This document shows, one piece after another, positions 8,865-18,605 of a stretch of DNA of 64,000 bases (its first letter is position 1; each line of letters begins with the position of its first letter). A model generated the notes under the pieces. It saw nothing but the letters and a program-made list of their open reading frames with translations, had not been told where the DNA came from and made no database searches. The translations under genes and the position numbers were made by a program. This DNA comes from Asaia astilbis JCM 15831 (GTDB lineage Bacteria; Pseudomonadota; Alphaproteobacteria; Acetobacterales; Acetobacteraceae), in contig NZ_BAJT01000004.1 in the NCBI RefSeq assembly GCF_000613845.1, forward strand, positions 62,001 through 126,000, given 5' to 3'.

Positions 8865-9556
8865 ATTGCTTGCTCCTTGAGAACATGGTCGAGGATCGGC
8901 ACAAGCTCATCCAGATGCGAGATACGCCTCAATCCGAGCCAGCCCTGTCTGGGCGATGGCCCGTCGGCACGCAGAAGAATGCACGCCATGCCAGCATCAT
9001 GAGCCGCCTGCACGCCCGTATCGGAATCCTCGATCACTACGCAGTGTGACGGATCGACTCTCTCTTCAGCAGCGGCAAGTAAAAAGACGTGAGGGTCGGG
9101 CTTGGGCCGCATCATGTCACGCGCGGAGTGAACCCGATGACGGGGAAAAAGAGATGAAAAGCCGACACGTGCAAATTTGACGTCCATCTCCGGCCAGGAC
9201 GAATTCGATCCCACTCGAAAAGGCAGGTCGAGAGCCTGTACTCCAGCAAGCATGGAAGCCGCACCGTCGATGGGTCTGGCTTCATCCCGCATCAGGTCGA
9301 CCAGCCTGTCCTGCATGATCGCAACGTAGTCATCCCCCAGATCATATCCCGTTTCAGCTTCGAGTTCACGCTTGACCTCGGACAGAGCCTTGCCTGCGAA
9401 ACGTTTTAGTCCCTCTTCATCACTCACTGCGATGCCATGATCCCGCGCCACCTGGGCCACTAATCGACAGGAAGGCCCTTCGCTATCGATCAGCACCCCA
9501 TCGCAATCGAAGATCACAAGGCGCAATGTGCCTGACGGAGACAAAGCGTGGGTCAT
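8861..9556 (-). CDS. HAD-superfamily phosphatase (phosphoglycolate phosphatase/beta-PGM-like)
   Basis: A 231-residue haloacid dehalogenase hydrolase. Motif I is FDCDGVLIDSE near the N-terminus, with the nucleophile Asp and the general acid Asp two residues later. Motif II is the Ser in VGSNSS, and motif III/IV is the Lys in RPKPDPHVF plus VIEDSDTGVQAA. A helical cap lies between motifs I and II, as in the GPH/CbbY subgroup. The chosen ATG 9556 lies 4 bp after the hemE TGA; ATG 9601 would overlap hemE. The substrate is not predictable. Its place between hemE and hemJ suggests co-transcription rather than a direct heme role. Confidence 0.85.
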   Translation of the reverse strand: MTHALSPSGTLRLVIFDCDGVLIDSEGPSCRLVAQVARDHGIAVSDEEGLKRFAGKALSEVKRELEAETGYDLGDDYVAIMQDRLVDLMRDEARPIDGAASMLAGVQALDLPFRVGSNSSWPEMDVKFARVGFSSLFPRHRVHSARDMMRPKPDPHVFLLAAAEERVDPSHCVVIEDSDTGVQAAHDAGMACILLRADGPSPRQGWLGLRRISHLDELVPILDHVLKEQAI

Positions 9557-9560
9557 GCTC

Positions 9561-10615
9561 TCAGCCGATATCACGCACGGCGTTGACGAGGGCACCAACA
9601 TGCTCCGGTGGGGTTTCAGGGATCACCCCATGACCAAGATTGAAGATATGCGGACGACCTTTGAGAGCATCTCTGATCGTATGCGCCTCGTCGATCAGAC
9701 TTTGACCACCATTTTTGAGAATGATCGGATCGAGATTTCCCTGGAGAGCCAGGGTCTGGGGGCAGAGTGTTGCCATCTGGGCCATATCGACTGACGTATC
9801 GCATGCCAGAGCATCGACGCCGGTTTCACGGGCATATTCGAGCGCCATCAACCGGCAAGACGCGGGAAACCGATGATTTTCACACCCGGCCGGGCAGCCC
9901 GGATCCCTTGGACAATCTCACGCGTCGGCGCAATGACGTGCTGTCGGAATTGCGATGGAGGCAACAGACCCGCCCAGCTGTCGAACAGCATGACGGCTTC
10001 AGCCCCGGCATCGATCTGACCGATCAGCATATCGGTGGTTGCCCGCGTCAGCAGGGCGATGAGATCGCCATAAAGAGCCGGATCCTGCAAGGCCATGGCG
10101 CGCGTCACGCCAAACTCTCGAGAGCTACCGCCATCGACCATGTAGCAGGACACGGTGAACGGACTGCCTGCAAAGCCCAGAAGCGTCGTCGGCTGGGGAA
10201 GATCACGGGCCAGAATCCGCAAGGTCTCCTGGATCGGCGCCACGATTTCGGCTACGCGGGAGGGAGACAGCGCATCGAGGCCTGCCCGATTACGGATGGG
10301 CTCCATCACAGGACCACGCCCTTCGATGAATTTCAGATCCTGCCCCATGGCCCAGGGCAGGATCAGAATGTCCGAAAACAGGATCGCGCCATCCATGGCG
10401 TAACGACGGATGGGCTGAAGGGTGAGCTCGGCGGCGATGTCGGGCGTGGTACACCGCGTGAGAAAGTCGGCCTTGGCCCGTTCTGCCCTGAACTCGGGCA
10501 GATAGCGGCCAGCCTGACGCATCAGCCAGACTGGAGGGGGCCAGACAGCCTCACCCTGGAGGACACGCAGAAGCGGTTTTGCAGGCGTCGGGCTGGGTGA
10601 GATTTCGCTATCCAT
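9561..10615 (-). CDS. hemE: Uroporphyrinogen decarboxylase HemE, broken by an apparent 1-nt deletion
   Basis: HemE converts uroporphyrinogen III to coproporphyrinogen III in heme synthesis. The first part shows PPVWLMRQAGRYLPEFRA with the substrate-binding Arg, SDILILPWAMG with the catalytic Asp, GFAGSPFTVSCYM, and FDSWAGLLPP. The frame then stops at TGA 9850-9848 just after GFPRLAG. The rest, LMALEYARETGVDALACDTSVD and FNLGHGVIPETPPEHV, continues in another frame to 9561. One base is missing around 9850-9853. HemE is normally required for heme-based respiration, so a real null is unlikely. ATG 10615 is preferred over an upstream TTG at 10624. The gene faces away from the proposed origin. Confidence 0.93.
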
Positions 10616-10933
10616 ACCGACCAATAATCATAAAAGAAAAAAGAAAGATATCCTGTCGGATAGGTTGATCCCTGTGGATGACGGGGTACCCATCTTTCCG
10701 AAAACGTACCCCGACTTACCAACACTGTGTACAGAGAATTAAGTCTTTGGTTTTAGGTGCTTGCGCGAGTTATCCCGAAATACCCACAGAGAGGCTGTGT
10801 ACAACCCACTGGTTCTGCTGGAAAAGGTACAATCCACGGTACTCGGTACGTCATTCCGAAAACCCTCGTACAATCCCCATGTACCCCAGTACTGACGGTA
10901 CTCATTTACCGCCCTGACAAAAGGAGTCTCATC
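10616..10933. other. Putative chromosomal replication origin (hemE-maf intergenic) with GTAC repeats
   Basis: There is no gene in this 318-bp gap between divergent hemE and maf. It holds an A-rich tract (10630-10650) next to hemE, which could be an unwinding element. DnaA-box-like 9-mers occur at 10673-10681 (reverse complement TCATCCACA, one mismatch to TTATNCACA) and 10796-10804 (reverse complement TTGTACACA, one mismatch). Eleven GTAC tetramers lie at 10686, 10706, 10729, 10799, 10827, 10839, 10846, 10868, 10881, 10889 and 10898. Three of them extend to GTACAAYCC (10799, 10827, 10868) and three to GTACCC (10686, 10706, 10881). In Caulobacter and Rickettsia, oriC lies beside hemE. The assignment is by context plus motifs; strand composition was not computed. 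Confidence 0.6.
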
Positions 10934-11565
10934 ATGGAGTCGAAGAGCGCGAATCCGGGAAAACCGGGCCTGTTTCTAGCAAGCGGATCAACGGCACGGC
11001 TTGGTTTGCTGCGGGATGCAGGTCTCGATGTGACGGCCTGCCCGGTGGGGATCGATGAAGCTGTACTGAGGGATCGTATGAGGGCAGAAGGTGAGGCGCA
11101 TGGCGCGATCGCTCTGGCGCTCGCAAATGCCAAAGCCCTAGGGTTTTTCAGGAATCATGCATTTATGAGCGCCGATTTTGTCATCGCGGCAGACCAGATT
11201 CTGGAGTGCGATGCGTCGGTTTTGACAAGCCTGAAACGCCTTTGGAGGCCAGACATCATCTCATGCAGCTTCGAGGACGTACGCATCATCTACAGACGGC
11301 GCTGGTCCTGTACCGGAACGGTGAAAAGCTCTGGGAGCATCTGGCGACACCCGCTTTGACCATGCGCCGCTTCAGCGATGCCTTTCTCGATTATTATCTC
11401 GACGCCGAAGGCGACGCGCTGCTCTCCTGCGTTGGGGCGTACAGGCTCGAGGGGATGGGTGTACAGCTCTTCGAGACGATCGAGGGCGATCATGATGCCA
11501 TTCTGGGCCTGCCACGACTGGATTTACTCGCGATCTTGCGGGATTACGGGGTTGTACAAAAATAG
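10934..11565 (+). CDS. maf: Maf family nucleotide pyrophosphatase, broken by an apparent 1-nt deletion
   Basis: Maf proteins hydrolyse non-canonical or canonical nucleoside triphosphates to monophosphates and have been linked to septum formation. The N-terminal frame has LFLASGSTARLGLLRDAG (the family S-x-S-x-R motif, here SGSTARL), the E-A segment VGIDEAVLRDR, and VIAADQILECD with the catalytic Asp. After about 11211-11222 the sense continues only in the next frame (FDKPETPLEARHHLMQLRGRTHHLQTA, then FLDYYLDAEGDALLSCVGAYRLEG) to TAG at 11563-11565. One base appears lost. ATG 10934 is set by AAGGAG at 10919-10924; an upstream extension to 10757 would lie in the putative origin and is rejected. 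aroE and coaE, which often follow maf, are absent. Confidence 0.9.
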
Positions 11566-11577
11566 TGTTTTTGGGGC

Positions 11578-11606
11578 TTGTCAGAGAGAAAGCCCCCCGC
11601 TATACC
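11578..11606 (+). promoter_or_regulatory. Sigma-70 promoter for tRNA-Ala
   Basis: TTGTCA (11578-11583) and TATACC (11601-11606) are separated by exactly 17 bp, 41 bp before the tRNA. The stretch after the -10 box is GC-rich (CGCGCC), which resembles the discriminator of stringently controlled stable-RNA promoters. Confidence 0.7.
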
Positions 11607-11647
11607 CGCGCCACTAGCCTGACCCAAGAGGCTGGTTTTGATACGGC

Positions 11648-11723
11648 GGGGCCATAGCTCAGTTGGGAGAGCGCCTGAATGGCATTCAGGAGGTCGTCGG
11701 TTCGATTCCGATTGGCTCCACCA
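11648..11723 (+). tRNA. tRNA-Ala (anticodon GGC)
   Basis: The 76-nt sequence folds into a full cloverleaf. A seven-pair acceptor stem (GGGGCCA with TGGCTCC, one G-U) is followed by A73 and an encoded CCA. The D-arm is AGCTCAGTTGGGAGAGC. The anticodon stem CCTGA/TCAGG closes the loop ATGGCAT with anticodon GGC. The T-arm contains GGTTCGATTCC. It reads GCC/GCU alanine codons. It is a single gene, not within an rRNA operon. No integrase or duplicated 3' end was seen nearby. Confidence 0.97.
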
Positions 11724-11860
11724 AATCCTCCCAAATTCATAATCGAAGATGATTTTCAGGCTTTGAGCTAGTCACCGTTTTGTTATGTAGCAACATGGTT
11801 GATATACAAACCACTTATGTGGCACTTGTCGAACCCCATCAGCCTCATGACGAACGAATA

Positions 11861-12154
11861 ATGCTCCCTGAATTACGCGTCCCTCGACGATCTGCGGCGC
11901 TTATGCGGCGCTTCCCCGTTCTGCTTTCTCTGGGTCTGAGCGGGTGTACCCGCGCGCCGCTGCAGGATGTGTTGGGGTCCTTCTTTCCATCATGGATGCT
12001 CTGCGCGGCAGCCGGGGCGGTTGCTGCGTCCCTGCTGAGAGCCATGACCGGCATGCTCGGGATGCAGCAATCAGTACCAGCGCCCATGCTGACTTATCTC
12101 TCCTTCATGGTGGCCATCACTTTCGCGGTGTGGCTCGTCTTCTTCGGTCACTAG
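11861..12154 (+). CDS. YtcA-like small lipoprotein of an efflux operon
   Basis: A small membrane lipoprotein with a signal peptide ending in LSLGLSGC, a typical lipobox with Cys as the lipidation site. It is followed by APLQDVLGSFFPSWMLCA and two hydrophobic segments ending in FAVWLVFFGH. This pattern matches the YtcA family, which is found beside membrane-fusion and FUSC-type efflux genes; its function is unknown. The start is uncertain: ATG 11861 or ATG 11903 (MRRFPVLLSLGLSGC). An extension to 11780 has no clear ribosome site. It is the first gene of a five-gene operon, 3 bp from the adaptor gene. Confidence 0.75.
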   Translation: MLPELRVPRRSAALMRRFPVLLSLGLSGCTRAPLQDVLGSFFPSWMLCAAAGAVAASLLRAMTGMLGMQQSVPAPMLTYLSFMVAITFAVWLVFFGH

Positions 12155-12157
12155 GCA

Positions 12158-13185
12158 ATGGCGATGCGTTCTCTTCCCTCTCGTATCGGGGGGATTTCCC
12201 TCCTCATTCTCTCTCTGGCGGCTTGTACACTGTGCGGCTTCCTCGTGCTGGACCGGTTGCATAGCCGGCCCCGCACCGAAGATGCCTATATCGCGGCGAA
12301 TATTGTCCATCTCGCCCCTGAAGTGAGTGGACGCATTGTCTCAATGCCCGTGCACGACAATGAAGTGGTTCGCCGTGGCCAGACACTCTATGTGATCGAC
12401 CCCGAGCCCTACGAGTATCGGGTCCAGCAGGCTCGCGCTCAGGTTGAAGGAATCAAGGCTCAGATCGATGTGCAGACCAGTCAGGTCAGCTCGCAGGTCT
12501 CGCGCGCCGGAGCCGAGGCGAGTTCGGTCATGAGCGCCAGAGCCCGACTGACTTTGGCTCAGGCAACACAGGCCAGGCTGACACCGCTCGAAAAGCAGGG
12601 CTTCGTTACCCGTGAGGCGCTGGATCAGGCACGGGCAGAGACGAAGAGCGCCGAGGCCGGGCTGCAGACCGCGTTACAATCGGCGGTGTCAGCGCGTCAG
12701 GCTGTTCGCAGCGTCGCCCCCCTGCGCGCCGATCTTGCAGCCGCTCAAGCTGCTCTGCGTGAAGCAGAGCGTGATCTGCGCCTGACCACGGTCAAGGCAC
12801 CTTGCGACGGGATCGTGACCGATCTGAATGTGGCTGCAGGTGAATATGCCACGACCGGAAAGCCTGTCTTTACGCTGGTCGATAATGAGACATGGTGGGC
12901 GATCGCCAATTTCCGCGAGACCCAGCTCTCTGGTCTGGTGCCGGGGCAGAGGGTGAAGGTTTATGCCATGGCCCAGCCCGGCACCCCCATCACCGGAACG
13001 CTCGAGAGCCTGAATGCCGGTGTCGTGCCGGATGAGGGCATGAGTGCCAATGGTCTGCCCAAGGTGCCACGCAGCCTCAACTGGGTCAGGATTGCCCAGC
13101 GCTTCCCTGTCCGGATCAGCTCGATCATCCCCCGACCGATCTTATGCGGATTGGCGCCACGGTTGTTGTGGTTGTCATGCGATGA
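12158..13185 (+). CDS. HlyD/EmrA-AaeA family efflux adaptor, broken near its 3' end by an apparent 1-nt deletion
   Basis: A periplasmic membrane-fusion protein of about 342 residues. It has an N-terminal membrane anchor, then RTEDAYIAANIVHLAPEVSGR typical of EmrA/AaeA adaptors. A long Ala/Gln/Arg coiled hairpin (about residues 85-205) is followed by the second lipoyl half with APCDGIVTDLNVAAGEY. The frame is good to about 13118. After that, restoring one A (ATCAAGCTC) gives LDHPPTDLMRIGATVVVVVMR and a TGA at 13183-13185, whereas the uncorrected frame runs on into the next gene. The restored stop overlaps the FUSC start (ATGA), which supports the correction. Confidence 0.88.
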
Positions 13186-15362
13186 GCAGTGCCGAACAGG
13201 CGCTCGGCACGACGCTGCGACTAGGTCGACCTGCGCCGCCGTCGCTGCTGGCGTTTCTTCGTAAGGAGCTGGCGCCAGCGCCAGGAAGAGCGCGCAATAC
13301 GGTGCTTCTTGTCGCTCAGGTGATCGTGACCATTCTGATCGGCGAGACATTCCGCATCCCGGATCTGCCGGTCTTCGTCTTTATCTGCTTCTTCCTCTCC
13401 GGGAACGATGCCGCGTCCAATATGAGCACGGCGGTGATGGGGGGGATCGTGATTGTCGTCGGCACGGCGCTGACGATCCTTTTTCTGATGGCAAGCCTTT
13501 CGGAGCCCGGGCTTCGTTTGCCGCTCATGCTGCTGATGACCCTTGCGGCCGGATTTCTCTCCCAGGCCATGACCATGGGGGCTCTGGCCAATATTCTGCT
13601 GTTCTGGATCGTCTACATGACCATGAGCGCGGATATGCTGGAGACGGCGGGTTATTCGCTGGATGGTTTTGTCGGCAACACCACGGATAGCACTTTGCCG
13701 GCAGCGCTTTTCATGCCGCCGGAAGAGGCCATGGTGCATACCTTGCTCTGGGTCGGTGCGGTCTTCGTCATGGCGCTGGCCATCATGGTGATCGCCAATC
13801 GTCTGGCTGGTCATGACCCGCTGACGATGCTTCGCGGTGGGCTGGTGGCGCGACTGGAGGCCGTTGCTCAGGCATGTGATCGCGGTGGACGACCCGACAC
13901 GAAAGAAAGTCAGGCGATCAATCGGCTTGCCGAACAGGGTGTGGCCTCGCTGCGTCATTTTCACGATCTCAGCGTCAAGCTTCATCCCGAGATGTCGCAA
14001 CGCCACGTGGGTCTGGCCATGATCCGCACCACGGCGCGTCTGGTGATGATCATGCTTGCCTGGGGGCGTCTGTATCAGCCAGAAGGCGAGGCGTTCTTGC
14101 GCAAGGCCGGTGAGATCGTTCGGGATTTTCTCAGGATATCGGGTCACGGGCGGGATCATACGTCTCCGGCCGAGTATGATGCTGCCGAACTCGAAGAGCT
14201 TGCAGAGCCTTTTCGTCATGACCCTCGGCTTCATCCGATCGCGCTCGAGCTTATTCGCAGCCTGACGATCATCCATGGCCTGTTGTTACGACCGGAGACG
14301 AGCGCGGCGTCATTTGCACCCGAGATCAAGGCGGCAGCGCGCAGTTTTCTCAAGCCCGATGCGTTCACCAATCCGACCTATCCCAGGGCCGCGATCCGTA
14401 TCGCGCTGTCGGTTGTGATCTGCTACGCGATCACGCGCTTCACTTCATGGCCTGGTATTCAGACAGCCGTTGTGACCTGTTTTCTGGTCTCGCTCGGCAC
14501 TGTGGGGGACAGCGTTCATAAAATACTTCTGCGCGTCGTGGGAGCCATGATCGGGGCGTTTCTCGGGATCGGGACGATCCTGACGGTGATGCCCTCGCTG
14601 ACCGATTGCCTTGATCTGCTTCTGGCGGTCATCCCTGTTGCGCTCTTTGCAGGCTGGGTAAAAAGCGGCAGCGACCGCATTGCCTATGCCGGTGTCCAGA
14701 TTGCCATGGCCTATTTCATGACGATTCTTCAGGGATATGGCCCGACGCTGGATATGGAGACGGCGCGTAACCGTGTCGTCGGTATTCTGATCGGGAATAT
14801 CGTCGTTTATCTCGTGGCGGCGGTTTTATGGCCTGTGACGACGACTGACGTGGCCCGACGTCATCTGACGGGCGCCGTGCGTCAGCTGGGCGAACTGATC
14901 ATGCTACGGCGCAAGCGGCCTGACGCTGCGGTCGACATTACGCAGGAAATCGAACGTGAGAAATTCGGACGCGCCATCGCCTCAACACGCACGGCTCTGA
15001 CAAACGCTCCTCTGGAAGAGGAGCGGCTCAAGTACATAGTTGCCGTGCCCGCGATCACCAGCGCGCTTGTCACGGATATCCAGATGCTCGCGATCCCGGT
15101 GGCGGTGATTTCGGACATGAGACACGCCCCCGAAGAGGCCGCGCTCGATTATGTCAGGGATCTGCGTCTCTGGCTGGATGATCTGGCAGCGTGGCTTGCA
15201 GAGGGAAGAGACGCTGCGGTGCTTGAGACAGCGTTGCCTGTCCCGCCCGTTCTAGCCCATGACCCACAGCGCACAGCATGGTTTGCCATCCTGAATGATA
15301 GCCTGCGGCAGATTATCCATCGATACGACCCTGATATGCCCGAACAGGCAGAGGCTGCCTGA
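13182..15362 (+). CDS. FUSC family inner-membrane efflux protein (AaeB/fusaric acid resistance type)
   Basis: A 726-residue transporter of the aromatic acid / fusaric acid exporter superfamily. Two blocks of about six membrane helices flank soluble regions. The second block (about residues 405-560) contains AIRIALSVVICYAITRFTSWPGIQTAVVTCFLVSLGTVGDSVHKILLRVVGAMIGA, the family's signature region, summarised here as IQTAVVTCF...G...RVVGAMIG. It probably pumps small hydrophobic organic acids through the adaptor and outer-membrane factor encoded on either side. ATG 13182 overlaps the adaptor stop; a longer in-frame start at 13044 would run through the adaptor gene. The frame is intact over its whole length. 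Confidence 0.9.
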   Translation: MSSAEQALGTTLRLGRPAPPSLLAFLRKELAPAPGRARNTVLLVAQVIVTILIGETFRIPDLPVFVFICFFLSGNDAASNMSTAVMGGIVIVVGTALTILFLMASLSEPGLRLPLMLLMTLAAGFLSQAMTMGALANILLFWIVYMTMSADMLETAGYSLDGFVGNTTDSTLPAALFMPPEEAMVHTLLWVGAVFVMALAIMVIANRLAGHDPLTMLRGGLVARLEAVAQACDRGGRPDTKESQAINRLAEQGVASLRHFHDLSVKLHPEMSQRHVGLAMIRTTARLVMIMLAWGRLYQPEGEAFLRKAGEIVRDFLRISGHGRDHTSPAEYDAAELEELAEPFRHDPRLHPIALELIRSLTIIHGLLLRPETSAASFAPEIKAAARSFLKPDAFTNPTYPRAAIRIALSVVICYAITRFTSWPGIQTAVVTCFLVSLGTVGDSVHKILLRVVGAMIGAFLGIGTILTVMPSLTDCLDLLLAVIPVALFAGWVKSGSDRIAYAGVQIAMAYFMTILQGYGPTLDMETARNRVVGILIGNIVVYLVAAVLWPVTTTDVARRHLTGAVRQLGELIMLRRKRPDAAVDITQEIEREKFGRAIASTRTALTNAPLEEERLKYIVAVPAITSALVTDIQMLAIPVAVISDMRHAPEEAALDYVRDLRLWLDDLAAWLAEGRDAAVLETALPVPPVLAHDPQRTAWFAILNDSLRQIIHRYDPDMPEQAEAA

Positions 15363-16923
15363 TGTACCGAGACGACTGCCGGATCCTGCCGATGACGAGA
15401 CATTTCCTTTCCCTTTTTCTGGCCAGTCTTGTGCTGGCAGGGTGCAACGATACGCGTGATCTGGCACCGCAATCGCCCGATCAGCCTGGCATCCGACGAC
15501 ATCGACCGGGCTTTCTCTTCCGCCAGAGATGCGTCTCTCCGGCGCGACGGCACCCGGATCGGACAAGGCGCGAATAGCGGCACAGTCAGTTGTGGCCATG
15601 CCGGAAAGCGAGGGTAAGGCGGTTGCGCTATCGCAGTTGATCGATCTGGCCGCGCGCAATAACCCTGCGACCCGCATCGCCTGGGAATCAGCGAAGCAGG
15701 CGGCCATTGGCGTCGGGATTTCCCGTGCCGCTCTCCTGCCTCAGATAACCCTGACGGCAATGGGAGGGTATCAGCGTATGGCGTTGCCCTTGCCGAATTA
15801 TCTCTCGGAAAGAGGCTATCTGACGTCCAACGGGGCGGCGGCCTTTCCCAAGCTGGAACTCGATTATCTGCTGCTCGATTTCGGACGCACGAGGGCGCAG
15901 GTCAGCGAGGCCAAATATGAGACACTGGCTGCGAATTTCGGCTTTTCTGCCGTGCATCAGCAGCTGATCCTTGATGTGATCAGTGCCTATCATGCGCATC
16001 AGGCGGCTCAAGCCATTCTCAAGGCGTCGCATCAGGCGGTCGAGAATATGGGCATTCTGCTGCGTTCTGCGCAGTCGCGCCACGATCACGGCGAGGCAAC
16101 GATCATCGATGTGGCGACCGCACGACGCAATCTGGCGCAGGCGCGTTTTCAGCTGGCCAAGGCGGAAGACAGCGATCATGCCTCCCGTCATGCCTTGCTC
16201 GAGGTCGCGGGTCTTCCGGCAACGCTTCCTCTCACTGTCGAACCGGTGACGACACGTGATCTGCCGCAGACCTCGCCATCGCAGATCAGTCAGCTTGTTC
16301 AGCAGGCTTTGTCATCGCGGCCTGATCTGCTGGCTGATATCGCCAGATTACGGGCGCAGGACCAGGCCGTTCTTGCGTCGAAAGCGGCGTTACGCCCGAA
16401 AATCTCTGTCACTGGCACCGTGTCCGGCTATCTGGGCGCGCTCAAAACCTATGGGACAGGTCAGTCTGCCCCTGCATCAGCTATCGCCCAGCCCGAAGCC
16501 GGAGCCTTTCTGCAATTCAGTTGGCCGCTTTATCAGGGGGGGCTGCGTGCCAATGCCATTCATATGGCGGAGTCCCGACGCGATCAGGCCAAAGCAACGC
16601 TGCTCAAGGATCGTCTGACGATCGAGAGGCAGGTGGCTGACAGTCAGGATGCGCTGGAGACAGCACTGGAAGAGGTGCGGTCGGCTCAGGTGCTCAACGA
16701 AGCCGCCATAACGGCCAATGAGGGGGCCTCTCAGGCCTATGCCCATGGGGTTGGCACCATGACCGATGCATCAACGGCGGCTGCCATGCTCTATGAAGCT
16801 CAGGCGTCGCTTGCGGTCAGTATTGCACAGGCCTTTACCAAGGCAGCGGCACTGGCCCATGCGACGGGTCAGCTCGAACTGGGCCGAAATACTTCCGGAA
16901 CGACGATCGAGGCGGCCCCATGA
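15362..16923 (+). CDS. Outer-membrane efflux lipoprotein (NodT/TolC family), broken by an apparent 1-nt deletion
   Basis: The outer-membrane channel of the tripartite pump. The N-terminus has a lipoprotein signal (FLSLFLASLVLAGC) and DLAPQSPDQP. One base missing near 15486 (CAGCC-TGG) hides the family's DxPW motif; restoring it gives DQPWHPTTSTG and joins the frame that runs to TGA 16921-16923. The body shows two TolC repeats with long Ala/Gln helices, including ALSQLIDLAARNNPATRIAWE and PKLELDYLLLDFGRTRAQ, then FLQFSWPLYQGGLRANAI. The start at 15362 shares its A with the FUSC TGA. ATG 15392 is an alternative with a more compact signal peptide. The stop overlaps the MarR start. Confidence 0.88.
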
Positions 16924-17368
16924 AAGCATTTCCGGGTGAGACGGTGACGCTGGGGCGCATGATGGGTCTGATTGCCCGTCGCTGGCGTCAGATTCTCGAT
17001 GGACAGCTCAGGCCTCATGATCTGACGGATGCGACATGGCAGCCTTTGCTGGAGCTTCAACGTCATGGGCGGCCCCTGCATCCCAAGGAGCTGGCTGAGG
17101 CGCTGCTGCTCGATAAATCATCGATGGTTCGCATTCTCAGAACGCTGGAAGAAAAAAACTTCATCACGCGGGAGCCCGATGAGTCAGATCGTCGCGCTTT
17201 CTTTGTGCGTATCAGCGATGCAGGCAAAGCCCGTCTGCAGGAGGTCATCCTGATGTCTCGAGTGATCGAAGAGAAAGTGACCGAAGGATCGATCCCGAGG
17301 AACTGGCGATTACCCGCAAGGTCGTCAGTCACATCCTTGGCAAGCTGAACGCCCTTGGTCTGGAGTGA
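16920..17368 (+). CDS. MarR family transcriptional regulator, broken near its 3' end by an apparent 1-nt deletion
   Basis: A winged-helix repressor, probably controlling the efflux operon it ends. The helix-turn-helix and wing are seen as HPKELAEALLLDKSSMVRILRTLEEKNFITREPDESDRRAFFV, which splits into recognition helix SSMVRILRTLE and wing basic tip DESDRRAF. MarR proteins bind small phenolic ligands, which fits an aromatic-acid exporter. After about 17288 the frame derails; adding one base gives DPEELAITRKVVSHILGKLN and a stop at 17366-17368, a normal MarR dimerisation helix. ATG 16920 overlaps the preceding stop. Having the regulator last in the operon, translationally coupled, is somewhat unusual. 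Confidence 0.88.
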
Positions 17369-17433
17369 GGGAAAAACGCGCTGGGTCTCTCCTGCCGTAA
17401 CGCGAGAGTGTCAGGCAGGAGAAGGAGATCTCC

Positions 17434-18605
17434 TCAGCGCTCGCTATCGAGGACGGCCTTGAGCGCGGCAAGAGTCAGGCGCACTTTATGCAGCTCGGCG
17501 TTATAGCCCATCGCGCCTAGACGCCAGATCTTGCCGACCAGCGGGCCGAAAGCCGTGCCGATCTCGATTTGATACTCGTCGCGCATACGGGCACGCACCC
17601 GCTCGCCATCGATCCCCTCGGGAATATAGACACCCGTCACATTGCTCATGCGATACGCGTCCTGACCGTAAAGAGTCAGCCCGAGAGCCCTCAGTCCTTC
17701 CGACATGGCCTTGCCAGCCGCGACATGGCGCTCGAACCGCTTCTCCAGCCCTTCTTCCAGTGCCAGACGGGCACATTCACGCGCAGCGTAAAGCATGGAC
17801 GTGGCTTCGGTGTGATGGTTCAGGCGCTTTTCGGACCAGTAATCCATCACCATGGACAGATCGAAATAATTCGAGCGAATGAATGGGCGCGGTCCATCGC
17901 TGATATCGTCCCGACGAATGCCGCTCTCGACCTTGCGCCGTGAAAAGATGAAATCGGCAGCACGATCCGAGATGGTGATGGGCGCACTTCCCGGCGGTCC
18001 GCCCATGCATTTCTGCAGCCCGGCCGAGATCACGTCGATCTCCCACTCATCTGTGCGTACCGGCATGCTCCGAGCGTTGCTGTCGCATCGACGTAAGAAA
18101 GCGCACCGTATTTGCGGCAAAGTGCGCCAACCCCTTCGAGCGGCTGAGCCGTCGTGGTCGAGGTGTCGCCGTGAATGGCCGCAAACACGGCAGGGCGATG
18201 CTCGGCGAGTGCAGCTTCAATCTGCGAGAGCGTGGCCACCTGCCCCCATTCAAGGTCGATGGTCGCGATATCGGCGCCTAAACGTTCGGCGATTTCCCCC
18301 AGCAACATGCCAAAGCGGCCTGAACGGATAAGCAGCACTTTGGCGCCCGGCTCGATCAGTGAGGTGAGGGCTGCTTCGATACCGGCACGGGCGGACCCGT
18401 CGATCAGGAAGGTCCAGCGGTTCTGGGTCATGAAAACCTGACGATAGAGCGTCATCGTCTGGTTCATGTAGTCCGTCATCTCGGGGTCGAACTGGCCGAG
18501 CATGTCAGCGCCCATGGCGCGCAGGACACGAGGATGCACATTGATCGGGCCAGGCCCCATCAGAAGGCGCTGCGGCGGATTGATCTCACCGAAAAAGCTG
18601 CTCAC
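17434..18605 (-). CDS. PLP aminotransferase, likely (S)-ureidoglycine-glyoxylate transaminase (PucG-like), with apparent 1-nt deletion
   Basis: A class V fold-type I aminotransferase. The N-terminus RLLMGPGPINVHPRVLRAMG and the segment DGSARAGIEAALTSLIEPG are typical of alanine/serine-glyoxylate transaminases. The second part carries GLQKCMGGPPGSAPI with the PLP lysine (QKCMGGPPG), and a C-terminal small domain. The two parts lie in different frames; adding one G near 18068-18070 (CTCGGAGGCATG) joins VDATATLGGMPVRTDEWE. The start overlaps the stop of the allantoate amidohydrolase-type gene, which favours ureidoglycine over serine as donor, because both enzymes act on consecutive intermediates of allantoin breakdown. 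Confidence 0.82.
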
